DNA of 64,000 bases from Agromyces bracchium (GCF_009709675.1 NZ_WMLB01000033.1:1-64000); one strand, 5' to 3'; shown: positions 50,866 to 60,953, counted from the stretch's first letter. Made by a program: numbers and translations. The notes: generated by a model not told the origin, from the letters alone.

Positions 50866-51900
50866 ATGACAACGGATGCCGCGCCCGGACGCGTCACGCT
50901 CGCCGACATCGCCGCGGAGGCGGGCGTGTCGCTCGCGACGATCTCGAAGGTGCTGAACGGCCGATCGGATGTCGCGGCCTCGACTCGCGCCCGCGTCGAG
51001 CAGGTCCTCGCCGAGCGCGGATACCGGCGCCGGGGCGGCGGGCGGTCGGAGGCGCGCGCCGAGCTCCTCGAACTCGTCTTCCACGAGCTCGACCCGATCT
51101 GGTCGATGGAGGTCATCGACGGCGTCGAGTCGGTCGCGAAGCAGCACGGGCTCTCCGTCGTGCTGACGGTGAGTGGAACCCGCCACTCGCCCGACCCCGA
51201 CTGGGTCGAGGGCGTCATGCGCAGGCGGCCCGTCGGGGTCGTGCTCGTCTTCAGCGACCTGGCGCCCGAGTACCACGAGCAGCTCAACTCGCGAGCCATC
51301 CCGTTCGTCATCGTCGACCCGGCCGGCGACCCCTCGCCCGACGTGCCGTCGGTCGGCTCCGCGAACTGGTCGGGCGGGCTCGCCGCGACGCGGCACCTCA
51401 TCGAGCTCGGCCACCAGCGCATCGCGGCGATCACGGGCCCGGCCGACATGATGTGCTCGCTCGCGCGCATCGACGGCTACCGGTCGGCGATGAACTCCGC
51501 GGGGCTCCCGATCGACGAGGAGTGGATCCGGTTCGGCGACTTCCACGTCTCCGGCGGGCGCGACCGAGCCCGCGAGCTGCTCGACCGCGACATCCGCCCC
51601 ACCGCGATCTTCGCCGGCAGCGACATGCAGGCGCTCGGCGTGCTCGAGGCGGCGCGCGAGCGCGGCATCCGCGTGCCCGAAGATCTCTCGGTCGTCGGCT
51701 ACGACGACATCCCGCTCGCGCGCTGGCTCACGCCGAAGCTCACGACCGTGCACCAGCCGCTGCGACGCATGGGCGAGGAGGCGGCGCGCCTGGCCATCCG
51801 CCTCGCCGAGGAGCCGGTCGAGCCCGGCGCGCCCACGCCGCGCATGGACCTCGCGACGAGCCTCGTCGTGCGCGACAGCACGGCCGCTCCCGCGGGGTAG
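50866..51900 (+). CDS. LacI-family transcriptional regulator
   Basis: A 344-residue repressor with HTH VTLADIAAEAGVSLATISKV and a PBP-like sensor (GGLAATRHLIELGHQRIAAI, TGPADMMCSLARIDGY, GYDDIPLARWLTPKLTT). No catabolic operon is adjacent: an Imm5-like gene precedes it and mdlC is convergent. Its targets are therefore probably elsewhere, identifiable by GTTTCGA-N9-TCGAAAC. Confidence 0.92.
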   Translation: MTTDAAPGRVTLADIAAEAGVSLATISKVLNGRSDVAASTRARVEQVLAERGYRRRGGGRSEARAELLELVFHELDPIWSMEVIDGVESVAKQHGLSVVLTVSGTRHSPDPDWVEGVMRRRPVGVVLVFSDLAPEYHEQLNSRAIPFVIVDPAGDPSPDVPSVGSANWSGGLAATRHLIELGHQRIAAITGPADMMCSLARIDGYRSAMNSAGLPIDEEWIRFGDFHVSGGRDRARELLDRDIRPTAIFAGSDMQALGVLEAARERGIRVPEDLSVVGYDDIPLARWLTPKLTTVHQPLRRMGEEAARLAIRLAEEPVEPGAPTPRMDLATSLVVRDSTAAPAG

Positions 51901-51901
51901 T

Positions 51902-51952
51902 CGCCGACGTGGGCCGGTCGCCGACGCGGGCCGGACGCCCACGCAGGCCGGC
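51902..51952. repeat. 17-bp tandem repeat, three units
   Basis: Three consecutive 17-bp units (51902, 51919, 51936) share CGCCGACGYGGGCCGG. They fill the gap between the convergent LacI and mdlC genes. Confidence 0.85.
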
Positions 51953-51965
51953 CGCCGGCCGCCGG

Positions 51966-53597
51966 CTAGAGCAGCGAGGGCACCGTCGGCGTCACCGGCA
52001 CGACGATGACGGAGGGGCCCTTGTGCTCGAGCGCGTGCGCGAGCGCCGACCGCACCGCGTCCTCCGAGTCGGCCTCGACGCCGCGGCATCCGTAGCCCTT
52101 CGCGAGCGAGACGATGTCGAGACCGGGGATGTCGAGGCCCGGCACGCCGGGCGTCTCCTCGAGCTCCGCGAACGACTTGAGGATCGCGTACTCGCCGTTG
52201 CGCGGCACCACGACGATCAGGTGCGCGTGGTGCTGCGCCGCAGTCCAGAGCGCCTGGATCGAGTACTGCAGCGAGCCGTCGCCCATCACCGCGAGCACGG
52301 GGCGGTTCCGGCCGGTCGTGCGCTCCGCGAGTGCGATGCCCACTGAGGCCGGCAGGTTCCAGCCCAGGCTCCCCGAGGCGAAGGTGAAGAACGTGTCGGG
52401 CACCTCGACGGGCCAGGCCGCGTGCAGCTCGGCGAGGTTCGACGGCGACTCCTCGACGAGCACGGTGTCGGGCGGGGTCGCCTCGCGGAGGATCCGGAAC
52501 AGCTGCAGCGGCGTGAGCACGCCCTCGGGTGCCTCGCGGTCAGCGTCGGGCGAGACCGCGTTCGGAGCCATCCGGTGCGGTTGCACGTCGACCGTGCGCA
52601 TCGGGGCCGGGCGTGCCTCGATGATCTCGGTGAGCGCCTGCATGGTGAGCAGCGGGTCGCCGAGCAGACTGTCGCCCACGGGTGCCTTGGCCGTCTCCGC
52701 CGGATCGTCGGAGACGTGCAGCAACTGGAGGCCGTCGGGCAGGTACGGGCCGGGGACGTAGGGGTAGTAGCGGAAGACGGGCGCGCCGATCACGATCGCG
52801 ACGTCGTGCCCGGCGAGCTTCTCGGCGAGCGGGCCGATCGCGAACGGCAGGCCGCCCGCGTAGAGCGGATGGTGCTCGGGGAACGGCGCGCGCTCCGAGG
52901 CGGGCGCCGCCCACACCGTCGCGTTCAATCGCTCGGCGAAGTCAACCGCCTGGTCCCACCCCTGCTCGCGGGCGATCGAAGCGCCGAGGATCAAGGCCGG
53001 ATGACTCGCCGACGACAGGCGCACGGCGAACTCCGCGATGCGCGCCGGATCGGGCGCGATCCGGTTCGCGACCCGGCGGACGACCGCGGGACCGTCGGCC
53101 TCGCGATCCCAGTCGTCCAGCGGGATCGAGAGGAAGACGGGGCCCTGCGGCGGTTGCGTCGCGACCGCGTACGCGCGCATGAACGCGGCCGGAACGTCGC
53201 CGGCGCGCACCGGCTCGTAGCTCCACTTGACCCACGGCTTCGGCAGCGCCGATGGTTCGATGTTCGTCAGCCACGGCTCCATGAGCAGCATGTCGCGCGT
53301 CTGGTTACCGGCCGTCACGATGAGCGGCGTTCGGTTCATGAACGCGGTCAGGATGTTCGACATCCCGTTCGACAGGCCCGCCGACGTGTGCACGTTGACG
53401 AGCGTCGGCCTGCGCGTCGCCTGCGCGAACCCGTCGGCCGCACCGACGGCAGCCGCCTCGGCGAGCGTCTGCACGTAGGTGAAGTCGGATGGGAAGTCCT
53501 TGAGGAAGGTCTCCTCGGTCGAGCCCGGATTGCCGAACACGGTCGTCAGGCCCAGATCGCGGAACAGTCGGAACGTCGCTTCTCGCACGGTGACCAC
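51966..53597 (-). CDS. mdlC: Benzoylformate decarboxylase
   Basis: A 543-residue thiamine-diphosphate enzyme that decarboxylates benzoylformate to benzaldehyde. The GTG at 53597 aligns position for position with the N-terminus of the Pseudomonas enzyme and follows GAGGCGAC. Active-site residues of benzoylformate decarboxylases are retained: Ser in FGNPGSTEE, His in VNVHTSAG and His in APFPEHHPLYAGG. GDGSLQYSIQALWTAAQHH is the ThDP-binding motif. No mandelate dehydrogenase, racemase or benzaldehyde dehydrogenase is adjacent. The closest redox genes are the ADH/AKR cluster further along. Confidence 0.9.
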   Translation of the reverse strand: MVTVREATFRLFRDLGLTTVFGNPGSTEETFLKDFPSDFTYVQTLAEAAAVGAADGFAQATRRPTLVNVHTSAGLSNGMSNILTAFMNRTPLIVTAGNQTRDMLLMEPWLTNIEPSALPKPWVKWSYEPVRAGDVPAAFMRAYAVATQPPQGPVFLSIPLDDWDREADGPAVVRRVANRIAPDPARIAEFAVRLSSASHPALILGASIAREQGWDQAVDFAERLNATVWAAPASERAPFPEHHPLYAGGLPFAIGPLAEKLAGHDVAIVIGAPVFRYYPYVPGPYLPDGLQLLHVSDDPAETAKAPVGDSLLGDPLLTMQALTEIIEARPAPMRTVDVQPHRMAPNAVSPDADREAPEGVLTPLQLFRILREATPPDTVLVEESPSNLAELHAAWPVEVPDTFFTFASGSLGWNLPASVGIALAERTTGRNRPVLAVMGDGSLQYSIQALWTAAQHHAHLIVVVPRNGEYAILKSFAELEETPGVPGLDIPGLDIVSLAKGYGCRGVEADSEDAVRSALAHALEHKGPSVIVVPVTPTVPSLL

Positions 53598-53695
53598 GTC
53601 GCCTCGCCCCCTCGGCATTCCCCGGCGGTCTCGGCGCACACCCTGCCAGAGCGGTGCGGATGCCGCAACGGCCCGAGGGCCCGCGAGGCCTCCGA

Positions 53696-54061
53696 TCAGC
53701 GCAGCTCGATGCGCAGGGTCGTCTCAGTGGCCGGGCTCATGATCATCGCCTGCGTCGAGCTGCCGTTGCCGTATTTCGCCACGAACGCGGCATCGATCTC
53801 CGCGTCGTGGGAGGCGTCGGGGACGAACGCGACGTCGACCGTCCGGCCGCCCCACATGATCGCGCCCTCGTGGTGGTGCTGCACGCCTCGATACCACTGC
53901 CCGTCGGGTCCCTTGTAGGAGCGCACGTACACCGCGTCGTCCACGACGACGAGCCAGACGATCGTGAGCCGGCGCAGTGAACCGTCCGCGCGGCGGCCCG
54001 CCACTCGGACCTCGCGGACCCGATCGAGCACGGCGAGGTCGTCGGCGGTCCACGTGGGCAT
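53696..54061 (-). CDS. DUF2255 family protein
   Basis: A 121-residue protein matching the DUF2255 pattern (start WTADDLAVLDRVREVRVAGR, RRLTIVWLVVVDDAVYVRSY, late DAEIDAAFVAKYGNG). The fold resembles flavin-binding split barrels of F420/FMN proteins. The function is not established. It is divergent from the ADH gene with an XRE-type operator candidate between them. Confidence 0.8.
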   Translation of the reverse strand: MPTWTADDLAVLDRVREVRVAGRRADGSLRRLTIVWLVVVDDAVYVRSYKGPDGQWYRGVQHHHEGAIMWGGRTVDVAFVPDASHDAEIDAAFVAKYGNGSSTQAMIMSPATETTLRIELR

Positions 54062-54114
54062 GGGGCCTCCATTCGTCGCGGCAGCTCCCTCCATGCTCCG
54101 GGCATTGCCGTCTC

Positions 54115-54156
54115 GGAGGGAGGCCCTGCGGGTACCTGTCACGGGAGTGACTCCCG
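54115..54156 (+). promoter_or_regulatory. Candidate XRE operator and adjacent palindrome upstream of the ADH operon
   Basis: 54115-54140 contains GAGGGAGGCCCTGCGGG and is 20/26 identical to 57688-57713 before the XRE gene. CGGGAG-TGA-CTCCCG (54142-54156) is a perfect palindrome beside it. Confidence 0.6.
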
Positions 54157-54242
54157 CGCGCAAGGATGGCGCGGTCGGATGGACTCACGGCCCATGCGCG
54201 ACGCGCGTGCGGCATCCATCCGAGAAGGAGACGAACCACCCC

Positions 54243-55292
54243 ATGAAGGCCACGTTCATGTACGGCGCCGGCGACGTCCGCGTCGAGACGGTGCCCGACC
54301 CCGTGATCCAGCAGCCCACCGACGCCATCGTCCGCGCGGTGCGCGCCTGCGTGTGCGGCAGCGACCTGCACCCGTACCACTCCATGCCCAGTGCCGAGCA
54401 CGGCGCCGCGATGGGGCACGAGCTCATCGGCGTCGTCGAGGAGATCGGCGCCGCGGTCACGACGGTGCGGAAGGGCGACTTCGTCATCGTGCCGTTCGCG
54501 TTCAGCGACAACACCTGCCCGTTCTGCCGGGAAGGCGTCCAGACCTCGTGCCCGCACGGCGGGTTCTTCGGACCGGCGTCCGGCAGCGGGCTCCAGGCCG
54601 AGCTCGCCCGCGTGCCCCAGGCCGACGGCACCCTCGTCGTCGTGCCCGACCTCGACCCCGCGTCGGCGTCCGAGCCGCTGCTCGCCTCGCTCCTGACCCT
54701 CTCCGACGTCTACCTCACCGGCTACCACGCCGCGCACATGGGCCGGGTCGCGTCAGGCAAGACCGTCACCGTGATCGGCGACGGTGCAGTCGGCCTCTCG
54801 GCCGTGCTCGCCTCGAGCCGGCTCGGGGCGGAGCGGATCATCCTGATGGGCCGTCACGCGTCACGCACCGACCTCGGCGTCGCGTGGGGCGCCACCGATA
54901 TCGTCGCCGAACGCGGCGAGGAGGGCATCGCGAAGGTCATGGACCTCACGGGCGGCGAGGGCAGCCATGTCGTCCTCGAGGCGGTCGGCCACCTGCCCGC
55001 ATGCGAGCAGGCCTACGGCGTCGTCCGCGCGGGCGGCGTGATCTCGCGGGTCGGCGTGCCCCAGTACGAGGCGGCGCCGATCGGGTTCGGGTCGCTCTTC
55101 GGCAAGAACGCGACCCTCACCGGCGGCCCCGCCCCGGTCCGCGCCTACCTCGAACCCGCGATCCGCCAGGTGCTCGAGGGCGAGATCGACTCGGGGCGCG
55201 TCTTCGACCACACGGTCGGGATCGACGACGTCGCCGACGGGTATGCATCGATGGATGCACGCGAGACGCTGAAGGTCATGATCGGATTCTGA
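54243..55292 (+). CDS. Zinc-dependent alcohol dehydrogenase family protein
   Basis: A 349-residue medium-chain dehydrogenase. VCGSDLHPYHSM and GHELIGVVEEIG carry the catalytic zinc ligands, and CPFCREGVQTSCPHGG resembles the structural-zinc lobe with fewer Cys than usual. VIGDGAVGLSAVLASSRLGA is the NAD-binding motif. It oxidises or reduces an unknown alcohol/aldehyde. It is the first gene of ADH-AKR-cupin, likely repressed or activated by the XRE protein encoded at 56771. Confidence 0.9.
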   Translation: MKATFMYGAGDVRVETVPDPVIQQPTDAIVRAVRACVCGSDLHPYHSMPSAEHGAAMGHELIGVVEEIGAAVTTVRKGDFVIVPFAFSDNTCPFCREGVQTSCPHGGFFGPASGSGLQAELARVPQADGTLVVVPDLDPASASEPLLASLLTLSDVYLTGYHAAHMGRVASGKTVTVIGDGAVGLSAVLASSRLGAERIILMGRHASRTDLGVAWGATDIVAERGEEGIAKVMDLTGGEGSHVVLEAVGHLPACEQAYGVVRAGGVISRVGVPQYEAAPIGFGSLFGKNATLTGGPAPVRAYLEPAIRQVLEGEIDSGRVFDHTVGIDDVADGYASMDARETLKVMIGF

Positions 55293-56291
<999 letters not shown>

Positions 56292-56349
56292 CACGGACCC
56301 GCGACGAGATCGTCCGCGACCGCTCACACCGCACGAGAGGAACACCGTC

Positions 56350-56757
56350 ATGAGCACCGAGAAGCTCCCGAACCATCCGACCGCCAAGGGCCCCGAGGCG
56401 TGGTTCGCCGGGGACGTCTACTTCAACGCCTACTACGCCGGCGCCGAGCCGTCGCGGGCGCGACTGAACCTGGTGCGCTTCACCCCCGGCGCGCACACGG
56501 CATGGCACCGGCACACCGTCGGCCAGACGCTGCACGTGACGGAGGGATACGGCTACGTGCAGTCGCGCGGCGGCGAGCTCATCCAGTTGCGCCCGGGCGA
56601 CACCGTCCACACGCCGGCGGGCGAGTGGCACTGGCACGGGGCATCCGCCGAGCAGTTCATGTGCCACCTCGCCCTGTGGGAGGCGCCCGACCCCCTGTCG
56701 GGCGAGCCCGAGACGGAGTGGGGAGAGAAGCTCACGCCCGAGGAGTACCCGGGCTGA
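56350..56757 (+). CDS. Cupin-domain protein
   Basis: A 135-residue single-domain cupin with GAHTAWHRHTVGQTLHVTEG (first metal motif) and PGDTVHTPAGEWHWHG (second). Such proteins accompany ADH/AKR genes in actinobacterial redox clusters (TehB/QdoI-like cupins). The exact reaction is unknown. GAGAGGAACACC precedes the ATG. Confidence 0.9.
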   Translation: MSTEKLPNHPTAKGPEAWFAGDVYFNAYYAGAEPSRARLNLVRFTPGAHTAWHRHTVGQTLHVTEGYGYVQSRGGELIQLRPGDTVHTPAGEWHWHGASAEQFMCHLALWEAPDPLSGEPETEWGEKLTPEEYPG

Positions 56758-56770
56758 TCGCCCGTCCGGT

Positions 56771-57658
56771 TCAGGCGGTGGATGCTCCGGCGTCCACCGC
56801 CTGGAACTCGGCGGCATGGGTGGCGGCCCACGAGGCGAGCAGCTTCAGTCCGTCGGCCGACGGCGAGCCGGCCGGCGCCGTGTAGACGTTGAGCACGAGG
56901 CCCGGCTCGCTCGGCAGGTCCATCGACTCGTAGTCGAGGTCGAGGTCGCCGATCACGGGGTGGTGCAGGCGCTTGCGCCCGCTGCGGTGGAACTTCACGT
57001 CGCGCGACGCCCACCGCTCGCGGAACTGCTCGCTCTGCGTCGACAGCTCGCCGACCAGCTTCACGAGCTCGGGGTCGTGCGGGTTCTTCCCGACCTCCAT
57101 CCGCAGCATCGCGGCGGCGTCGTGCATGACGAGGTCGTGGTCGCGCCAGAACTCGCGCGCGGCGGGGTTGAGGTAGGCGAAGCGCGTCGTGTTGACGGGC
57201 CGGTGCGGGTCGTCGAAGACGGGTGCGTAGAGCGCCCGCCCGAGCAGGTTGGCGGCGAGGATGTCGTGTCGGCCGTTCCGCACCCAGGCCGGCGCCTCGG
57301 TGAACGCGTCGAGCACCTGCTGCACGGCCGGCCGCACGCCGACCTTCGGCTTCGCGGCGCGCCTCGGCGCCGGGCCGGCGGCACGCGCGAGGTCGTACAG
57401 GTACTGCCGCTCCGCCTCGTCGAGCTGGAGGGTGTTCGCGAGCGCGTCGAGCACGCTGTCGGACGCACCGGCGAGGTTGCCGCGCTCAAGTCGCACGTAG
57501 TAGTCGACGGAGACGCCCGCGAGCATCGCGACCTCCTCGCGGCGGAGGCCCTTCACGCGCCGGTTCCCGCCGTACGCCGGCAGTCCCGCCTGCTCCGGCG
57601 TGATGCGAGCTCGGCGCGTGCTCAGGAACTCCCTGATCTCGGCGCGGATGTCACCCAT
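56771..57658 (-). CDS. XRE-family regulator with MmyB-like ligand-binding domain
   Basis: A 295-residue regulator. The N-terminal HTH covers about residues 35-75 (RVKGLRREEVAMLAGVSVDYYVRLERGN) and the C-terminal part is the PAS-like MmyB domain (AWVRNGRHDILAANLLGRAL, YLNPAAREFWRDHD). In the family it represses neighbouring dehydrogenase/reductase genes. It is convergent with the ADH-AKR-cupin operon, whose promoter and its own share a 26-bp site. A -10 TACCGT lies 7 nt before the ATG (leaderless). Confidence 0.92.
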   Translation of the reverse strand: MGDIRAEIREFLSTRRARITPEQAGLPAYGGNRRVKGLRREEVAMLAGVSVDYYVRLERGNLAGASDSVLDALANTLQLDEAERQYLYDLARAAGPAPRRAAKPKVGVRPAVQQVLDAFTEAPAWVRNGRHDILAANLLGRALYAPVFDDPHRPVNTTRFAYLNPAAREFWRDHDLVMHDAAAMLRMEVGKNPHDPELVKLVGELSTQSEQFRERWASRDVKFHRSGRKRLHHPVIGDLDLDYESMDLPSEPGLVLNVYTAPAGSPSADGLKLLASWAATHAAEFQAVDAGASTA

Positions 57659-57665
57659 GACCCCA

Positions 57666-57713
57666 ACGGTAGGCCGCTTCGGACCCGTGAGGGAGGGCCT
57701 GCGAGGGCCTGCC
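57666..57713 (-). promoter_or_regulatory. Promoter and candidate operator of the XRE gene
   Basis: Minus-strand -10 TACCGT (57666-57671), 7 nt before the ATG. The candidate site 57688-57713 contains two direct copies of AGGGCCTGC and resembles 54115-54140. Confidence 0.62.
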
Positions 57714-57760
57714 TCGCGGTGCCACTGACCGCAGCGACATCCGCGTCGTAGAGTCGAGCC

Positions 57761-58045
57761 ATGGGGGAGAACACACTGCATGCGGTCGCGCGGCCGCACC
57801 TGAGCGACACGGTCCAGAACTCGGGATGGTCGATCGCGGTCTCGGCCGGCGACGGGCGGGTGCTCGACGTCGAGGTCGTGCACCCGCGGGACATCGGCGC
57901 CGACGGCGACGAGGCGGCGATCCGCGAGAAGCTCGCGAAGCGCTACGACGTCTCGGGCCTCGAGTTCGAGCGCGGCGTCGAGGAGACCGACGACGGGCTG
58001 CGCGAGCCGGTGATCCGGATCACCGGGCTGCGGGCGGCCTCCTAG
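57761..58045 (+). CDS. Hypothetical protein
   Basis: A 94-residue protein, not recognised. Hydrophilic, with strands GWSIAVSAGDGRVLDVEVVH and IRITGLRA and a central charged helix (DEAAIREKLAKRYDV). A -10 box TAGAGT ends 6 nt before ATG and CTGACC lies 18 bp upstream, so it has a leaderless promoter of its own. It is divergent from the XRE gene and convergent with the MFS gene. Function is unknown. Confidence 0.7.
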   Translation: MGENTLHAVARPHLSDTVQNSGWSIAVSAGDGRVLDVEVVHPRDIGADGDEAAIREKLAKRYDVSGLEFERGVEETDDGLREPVIRITGLRAAS

Positions 58046-58061
58046 TCGTCGCCTGTCGCCC

Positions 58062-59327
58062 TCACGCGCCGCCGGCGACGGGGATTGGCCGAGTGAGCGG
58101 CGGCTCCGCCGCGCGCCGCGAGGTCAGGAGCGCGCGGTGCACGCGCCACGCGGCGAACACCGCGACCACGCTCACGCCGAGGTGCATCCAGAGGAAGCCG
58201 TCGACGAGGCCGGCGCCGAGCAGCACCCCGGCCACGAGCGGACCGGCCGCCGTGAACGCCGTCTGCAGCGCCGCCATCGTGCCGAGCGTCTGCCCGACCA
58301 TGCCCTTCGGTGCGAGCGATGCGGTCAGCGGGTTCAACACCGGGCTGTAGATCGTCTCGCCGACCGCGAAGACGCCGTACGTCGTGACGAAGATCGCCGC
58401 GGCGAGGCCGGGCGCGAGCTGCGCGGCCGAGAGCCCGAGCCACGCGACCACCCAGATCGCTCCGACGCCCATGAGCAGCACGGGCGCGCTCCGCTTGGCC
58501 GTGAGGCGCACCATGACGACCTGGATCGCGACGATCACGAGGCAGTTCACGGCCGCCGCGGTGCCGATCACGCTGGGGTCGACGCCGAGCACGGTGATGC
58601 CGTACGCCGGCAGCCCCGCCTCGAACTGCGCGTAGAAGCCGAGGGCGAGCGTGATCGTCACGATCGCGGTCCAGCGCAGCGCCGGGGTGGCGAAGATGAT
58701 GCGCACGATGCCGCGCGAGCGCGCCTCGACGGCGCGGATCGAGCCGGTGGGGTCGGAGGCGAAGTCGGTCGGCACGACGGCGCCCCGGCCGGCGAGCCAG
58801 ATGATGACGGATGACACGGCGAAGCCCGCCGCGGCCATGAGGAAGCCGACGTCGAGCCCGTCGTGCCGGTCGAGGTCGACCAGGAGCCCGGCGATGAACG
58901 CGCCCGCGGCCATGCCGAGCGCCTCGCCGGTGAACTTGTAGGCGAACACCTTGCGGCGGTCGTCGCTCGAGGACCACTGCAGTGCGAGCACCTGCTTGGC
59001 CGGCGCGGCGGCCGAGAGGCCCATGCCGAAGACGAGCATGCCCGCGAGGAACGCGCCGGGTTCGTCGGCGGCGATGAGCGAGGCCGCGGCGGCGGCGCCG
59101 ACCAACTGGGCGGCGACGGCGACCCGCACGGGCGGGAACCGGTCGCTCAGGCGGCCTGCGAGCGGTGCGGCCACGAGCGCGCCCACCGAGAAGAGCGATG
59201 CGGCGCCGGCCGCGACGAGTGCGCCCCAGTCCCTCGTCTCGGCGGCATAGGCGTACTGGTAGGGCAGGATCCCGCCCCATCCCAGGGAACCGATGCTCGA
59301 GGCGAGGACGAGCAGCATCGCGCGCAC
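58062..59327 (-). CDS. MFS transporter
   Basis: A 421-residue permease of the drug-exporter-like MFS group, with about twelve hydrophobic segments. LSDRFPPVRVAVAAQLVG is the loop 2-3 signature and SDDRRKVFAYKFTGEALG follows helix 4. The GTG at 59327 follows AAAGGAG by 7 nt. It is divergent from a MarR gene with a palindrome between them, which is the usual arrangement for a MarR-controlled exporter. Confidence 0.9.
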   Translation of the reverse strand: MRAMLLVLASSIGSLGWGGILPYQYAYAAETRDWGALVAAGAASLFSVGALVAAPLAGRLSDRFPPVRVAVAAQLVGAAAAASLIAADEPGAFLAGMLVFGMGLSAAAPAKQVLALQWSSSDDRRKVFAYKFTGEALGMAAGAFIAGLLVDLDRHDGLDVGFLMAAAGFAVSSVIIWLAGRGAVVPTDFASDPTGSIRAVEARSRGIVRIIFATPALRWTAIVTITLALGFYAQFEAGLPAYGITVLGVDPSVIGTAAAVNCLVIVAIQVVMVRLTAKRSAPVLLMGVGAIWVVAWLGLSAAQLAPGLAAAIFVTTYGVFAVGETIYSPVLNPLTASLAPKGMVGQTLGTMAALQTAFTAAGPLVAGVLLGAGLVDGFLWMHLGVSVVAVFAAWRVHRALLTSRRAAEPPLTRPIPVAGGA

Positions 59328-59431
59328 GGGCGCACTCCTTTCGCGTGGTCGACCGTCGAACGATCGATGACGGATGCCGCGGCCGGTCGCCGCGGCGACA
59401 CCGACGCCGCAATGGCTTCGGTGTCGAATAC

Positions 59432-59443
59432 TTCGATATCGAA
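59432..59443. promoter_or_regulatory. MarR-type operator between MFS and marR
   Basis: TTCGATATCGAA is a perfect 12-bp palindrome in an AT-rich pocket between the divergent genes. Confidence 0.72.
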
Positions 59444-59480
59444 ATCTTAGCAACCGAAATACGTGTGCGAGAATTCCCGC

Positions 59481-59987
59481 ATGGCGAGACGCGGGCCGAG
59501 TGCGGCCGAGCAGCACCGCAGGGCCGTCGCGGCCTATGTGGCCGCGGGCGGCGAGGAGTCGGTGCAGCGCGTGATCACCGCGGTGCAGAGCCTCTCGAAG
59601 AAGCTCGACCAGTGGTACGCCCGGCAGCTCGCCGACCTGGATGTCACGGCGGGGGAGTGGGCGGTCGTGGCGACCCTCGCGAAGGACGGCGGCGCGCTCA
59701 CCCCGAGCCAGCTCGCCGACCTCACGAACGTGGCGCCCTCGTCGATGACCCATCGGCTCGACAAGCTCGTCGATCGCGGCCTCGTCGAGCGGTCGCCCGA
59801 CGCCGAGAACCGCACGCGCATCCTCGTGCGGCTCACCGACGACGGATGGGAGCTGTTCAGTCTCGCGATCCGCAGCTCCGACGTCGTCGAGTCCGACGTG
59901 CTGCAGGACCTCGGCGAGGTCGAACGCGCTGAGCTCGCACGCCTGCTCGAGGTGGTCATCGCACGACTCGACGACATCGAGGCGTAG
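59481..59987 (+). CDS. MarR-family transcriptional regulator
   Basis: A 168-residue winged-helix repressor. ITAVQSLSKKLDQWYARQLA forms the dimer helix, LTPSQLADLTNVAPSSMTHRLDKLVDRG the recognition part and SPDAENRTRILVRLTDDG the wing. ATG 59481 is preferred because GAGAAT stands as a -10 6 nt upstream with TTAGCA 16 bp before it. A GTG 18 nt further upstream is the alternative. It probably represses the divergent MFS exporter. Confidence 0.88.
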   Translation: MARRGPSAAEQHRRAVAAYVAAGGEESVQRVITAVQSLSKKLDQWYARQLADLDVTAGEWAVVATLAKDGGALTPSQLADLTNVAPSSMTHRLDKLVDRGLVERSPDAENRTRILVRLTDDGWELFSLAIRSSDVVESDVLQDLGEVERAELARLLEVVIARLDDIEA

Positions 59988-60059
59988 CGGACGGCGCAGT
60001 GCGCGCGCCGACCCGCTCCGGCGATGGCGCGGCTCGCACGTCGGGGGCCGGGGATCGAC

Positions 60060-60545
60060 TCAGACGGGATCGGGCATCGCGCCGCCGGATGCCAGGTGGT
60101 CGAGGATCGTCGTGCGCCACTCGCCGAGGTAGTCCGCATAGCCGTCGGCGAAGCGATCGAGGTCGGCCGCGGCGTCCGTCGTCAGCGCCGTCAGGTCGTA
60201 CGCGACCCGCACGAGGCACCGGTCGGCGAGGTCGGCGAGCTCGACCGTGACGGTGCCCGCCGTCCAGCCCTCGGCGACCCGTGCGTACCGCGCGGAGACG
60301 CCCGCCTCGCAGTCGAGCACCACCCAGGTCGTCGGGCGGCCGTCGTCGCCGCTCGTCTGCCACACCGTGCCGACCTCGAGGTCGTCGGCACCCGCGACGA
60401 AGAAACGCGGCACCCACCCGGGCACCCAGAGTTCCTCGCCGCGCGCAGAGAACAGCCGGAACGCCTCGCGCCGCGACAGCGGCAACTCGAACGAGCCGAC
60501 CAGGACGGCCCGACTGCCGCCGGCCGTGTGGTGATCGCTCGTCAC
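60060..60545 (-). CDS. SRPBCC-family protein
   Basis: A 161-residue helix-grip protein. SRAVLVGSFELPLSRREAFR and LFSARGEELWVPGWVPRFF are typical of polyketide-cyclase/START-like members. The GTG at 60545 overlaps the stop of the small membrane protein gene (GTGA). No ligand can be named. Confidence 0.78.
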   Translation of the reverse strand: MTSDHHTAGGSRAVLVGSFELPLSRREAFRLFSARGEELWVPGWVPRFFVAGADDLEVGTVWQTSGDDGRPTTWVVLDCEAGVSARYARVAEGWTAGTVTVELADLADRCLVRVAYDLTALTTDAAADLDRFADGYADYLGEWRTTILDHLASGGAMPDPV

Positions 60546-60856
60546 CGCTCGGCCTCCTCCGCGCTCGGGAAGCGCCACCGGTGCGGGCGATCCGCGATCC
60601 GATCACCGCGTAGGCGACGGTCGACGTAGTGCATCACCAGGCCGGCGGCGATGAGGGCAGCGCCGAGCGGTGCGAGCGTGGTTCGAGCGATCGCGAGGAC
60701 GACCTCGAACGCGGCGGTTGCCGCACTCCACTCGGCCGTGTTCACGCCCCACCAGGCCGTGAGCGCGTGCGGAGCCGTCGCGACGAGCAGGCCACCGGCC
60801 AAGGTGATGGCGACGCCCCACCAGATCACGGTTCTCGGCATGGACTCCGTGCTCAT
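60542..60856 (-). CDS. Small membrane protein
   Basis: A 104-residue protein with two hydrophobic helices (TVIWWGVAITLAGGLLVATA and TTLAPLGAALIAAGLVMHYV) and a basic C-terminus. Not recognised. It precedes the SRPBCC gene with a 4-base overlap. The ATG at 60856 is used. A second ATG five codons later is the alternative. Confidence 0.7.
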   Translation of the reverse strand: MSTESMPRTVIWWGVAITLAGGLLVATAPHALTAWWGVNTAEWSAATAAFEVVLAIARTTLAPLGAALIAAGLVMHYVDRRLRGDRIADRPHRWRFPSAEEAER

Positions 60857-60953
60857 CGTTCTCCTCGTCGCTCCGTCGCGTGCATCGCCACGCTACCGTG
60901 CGGGGGCGCGGATCCATGGCGACGCCGGGCTCGGTCGTGGTCCTGCTCAGGCG

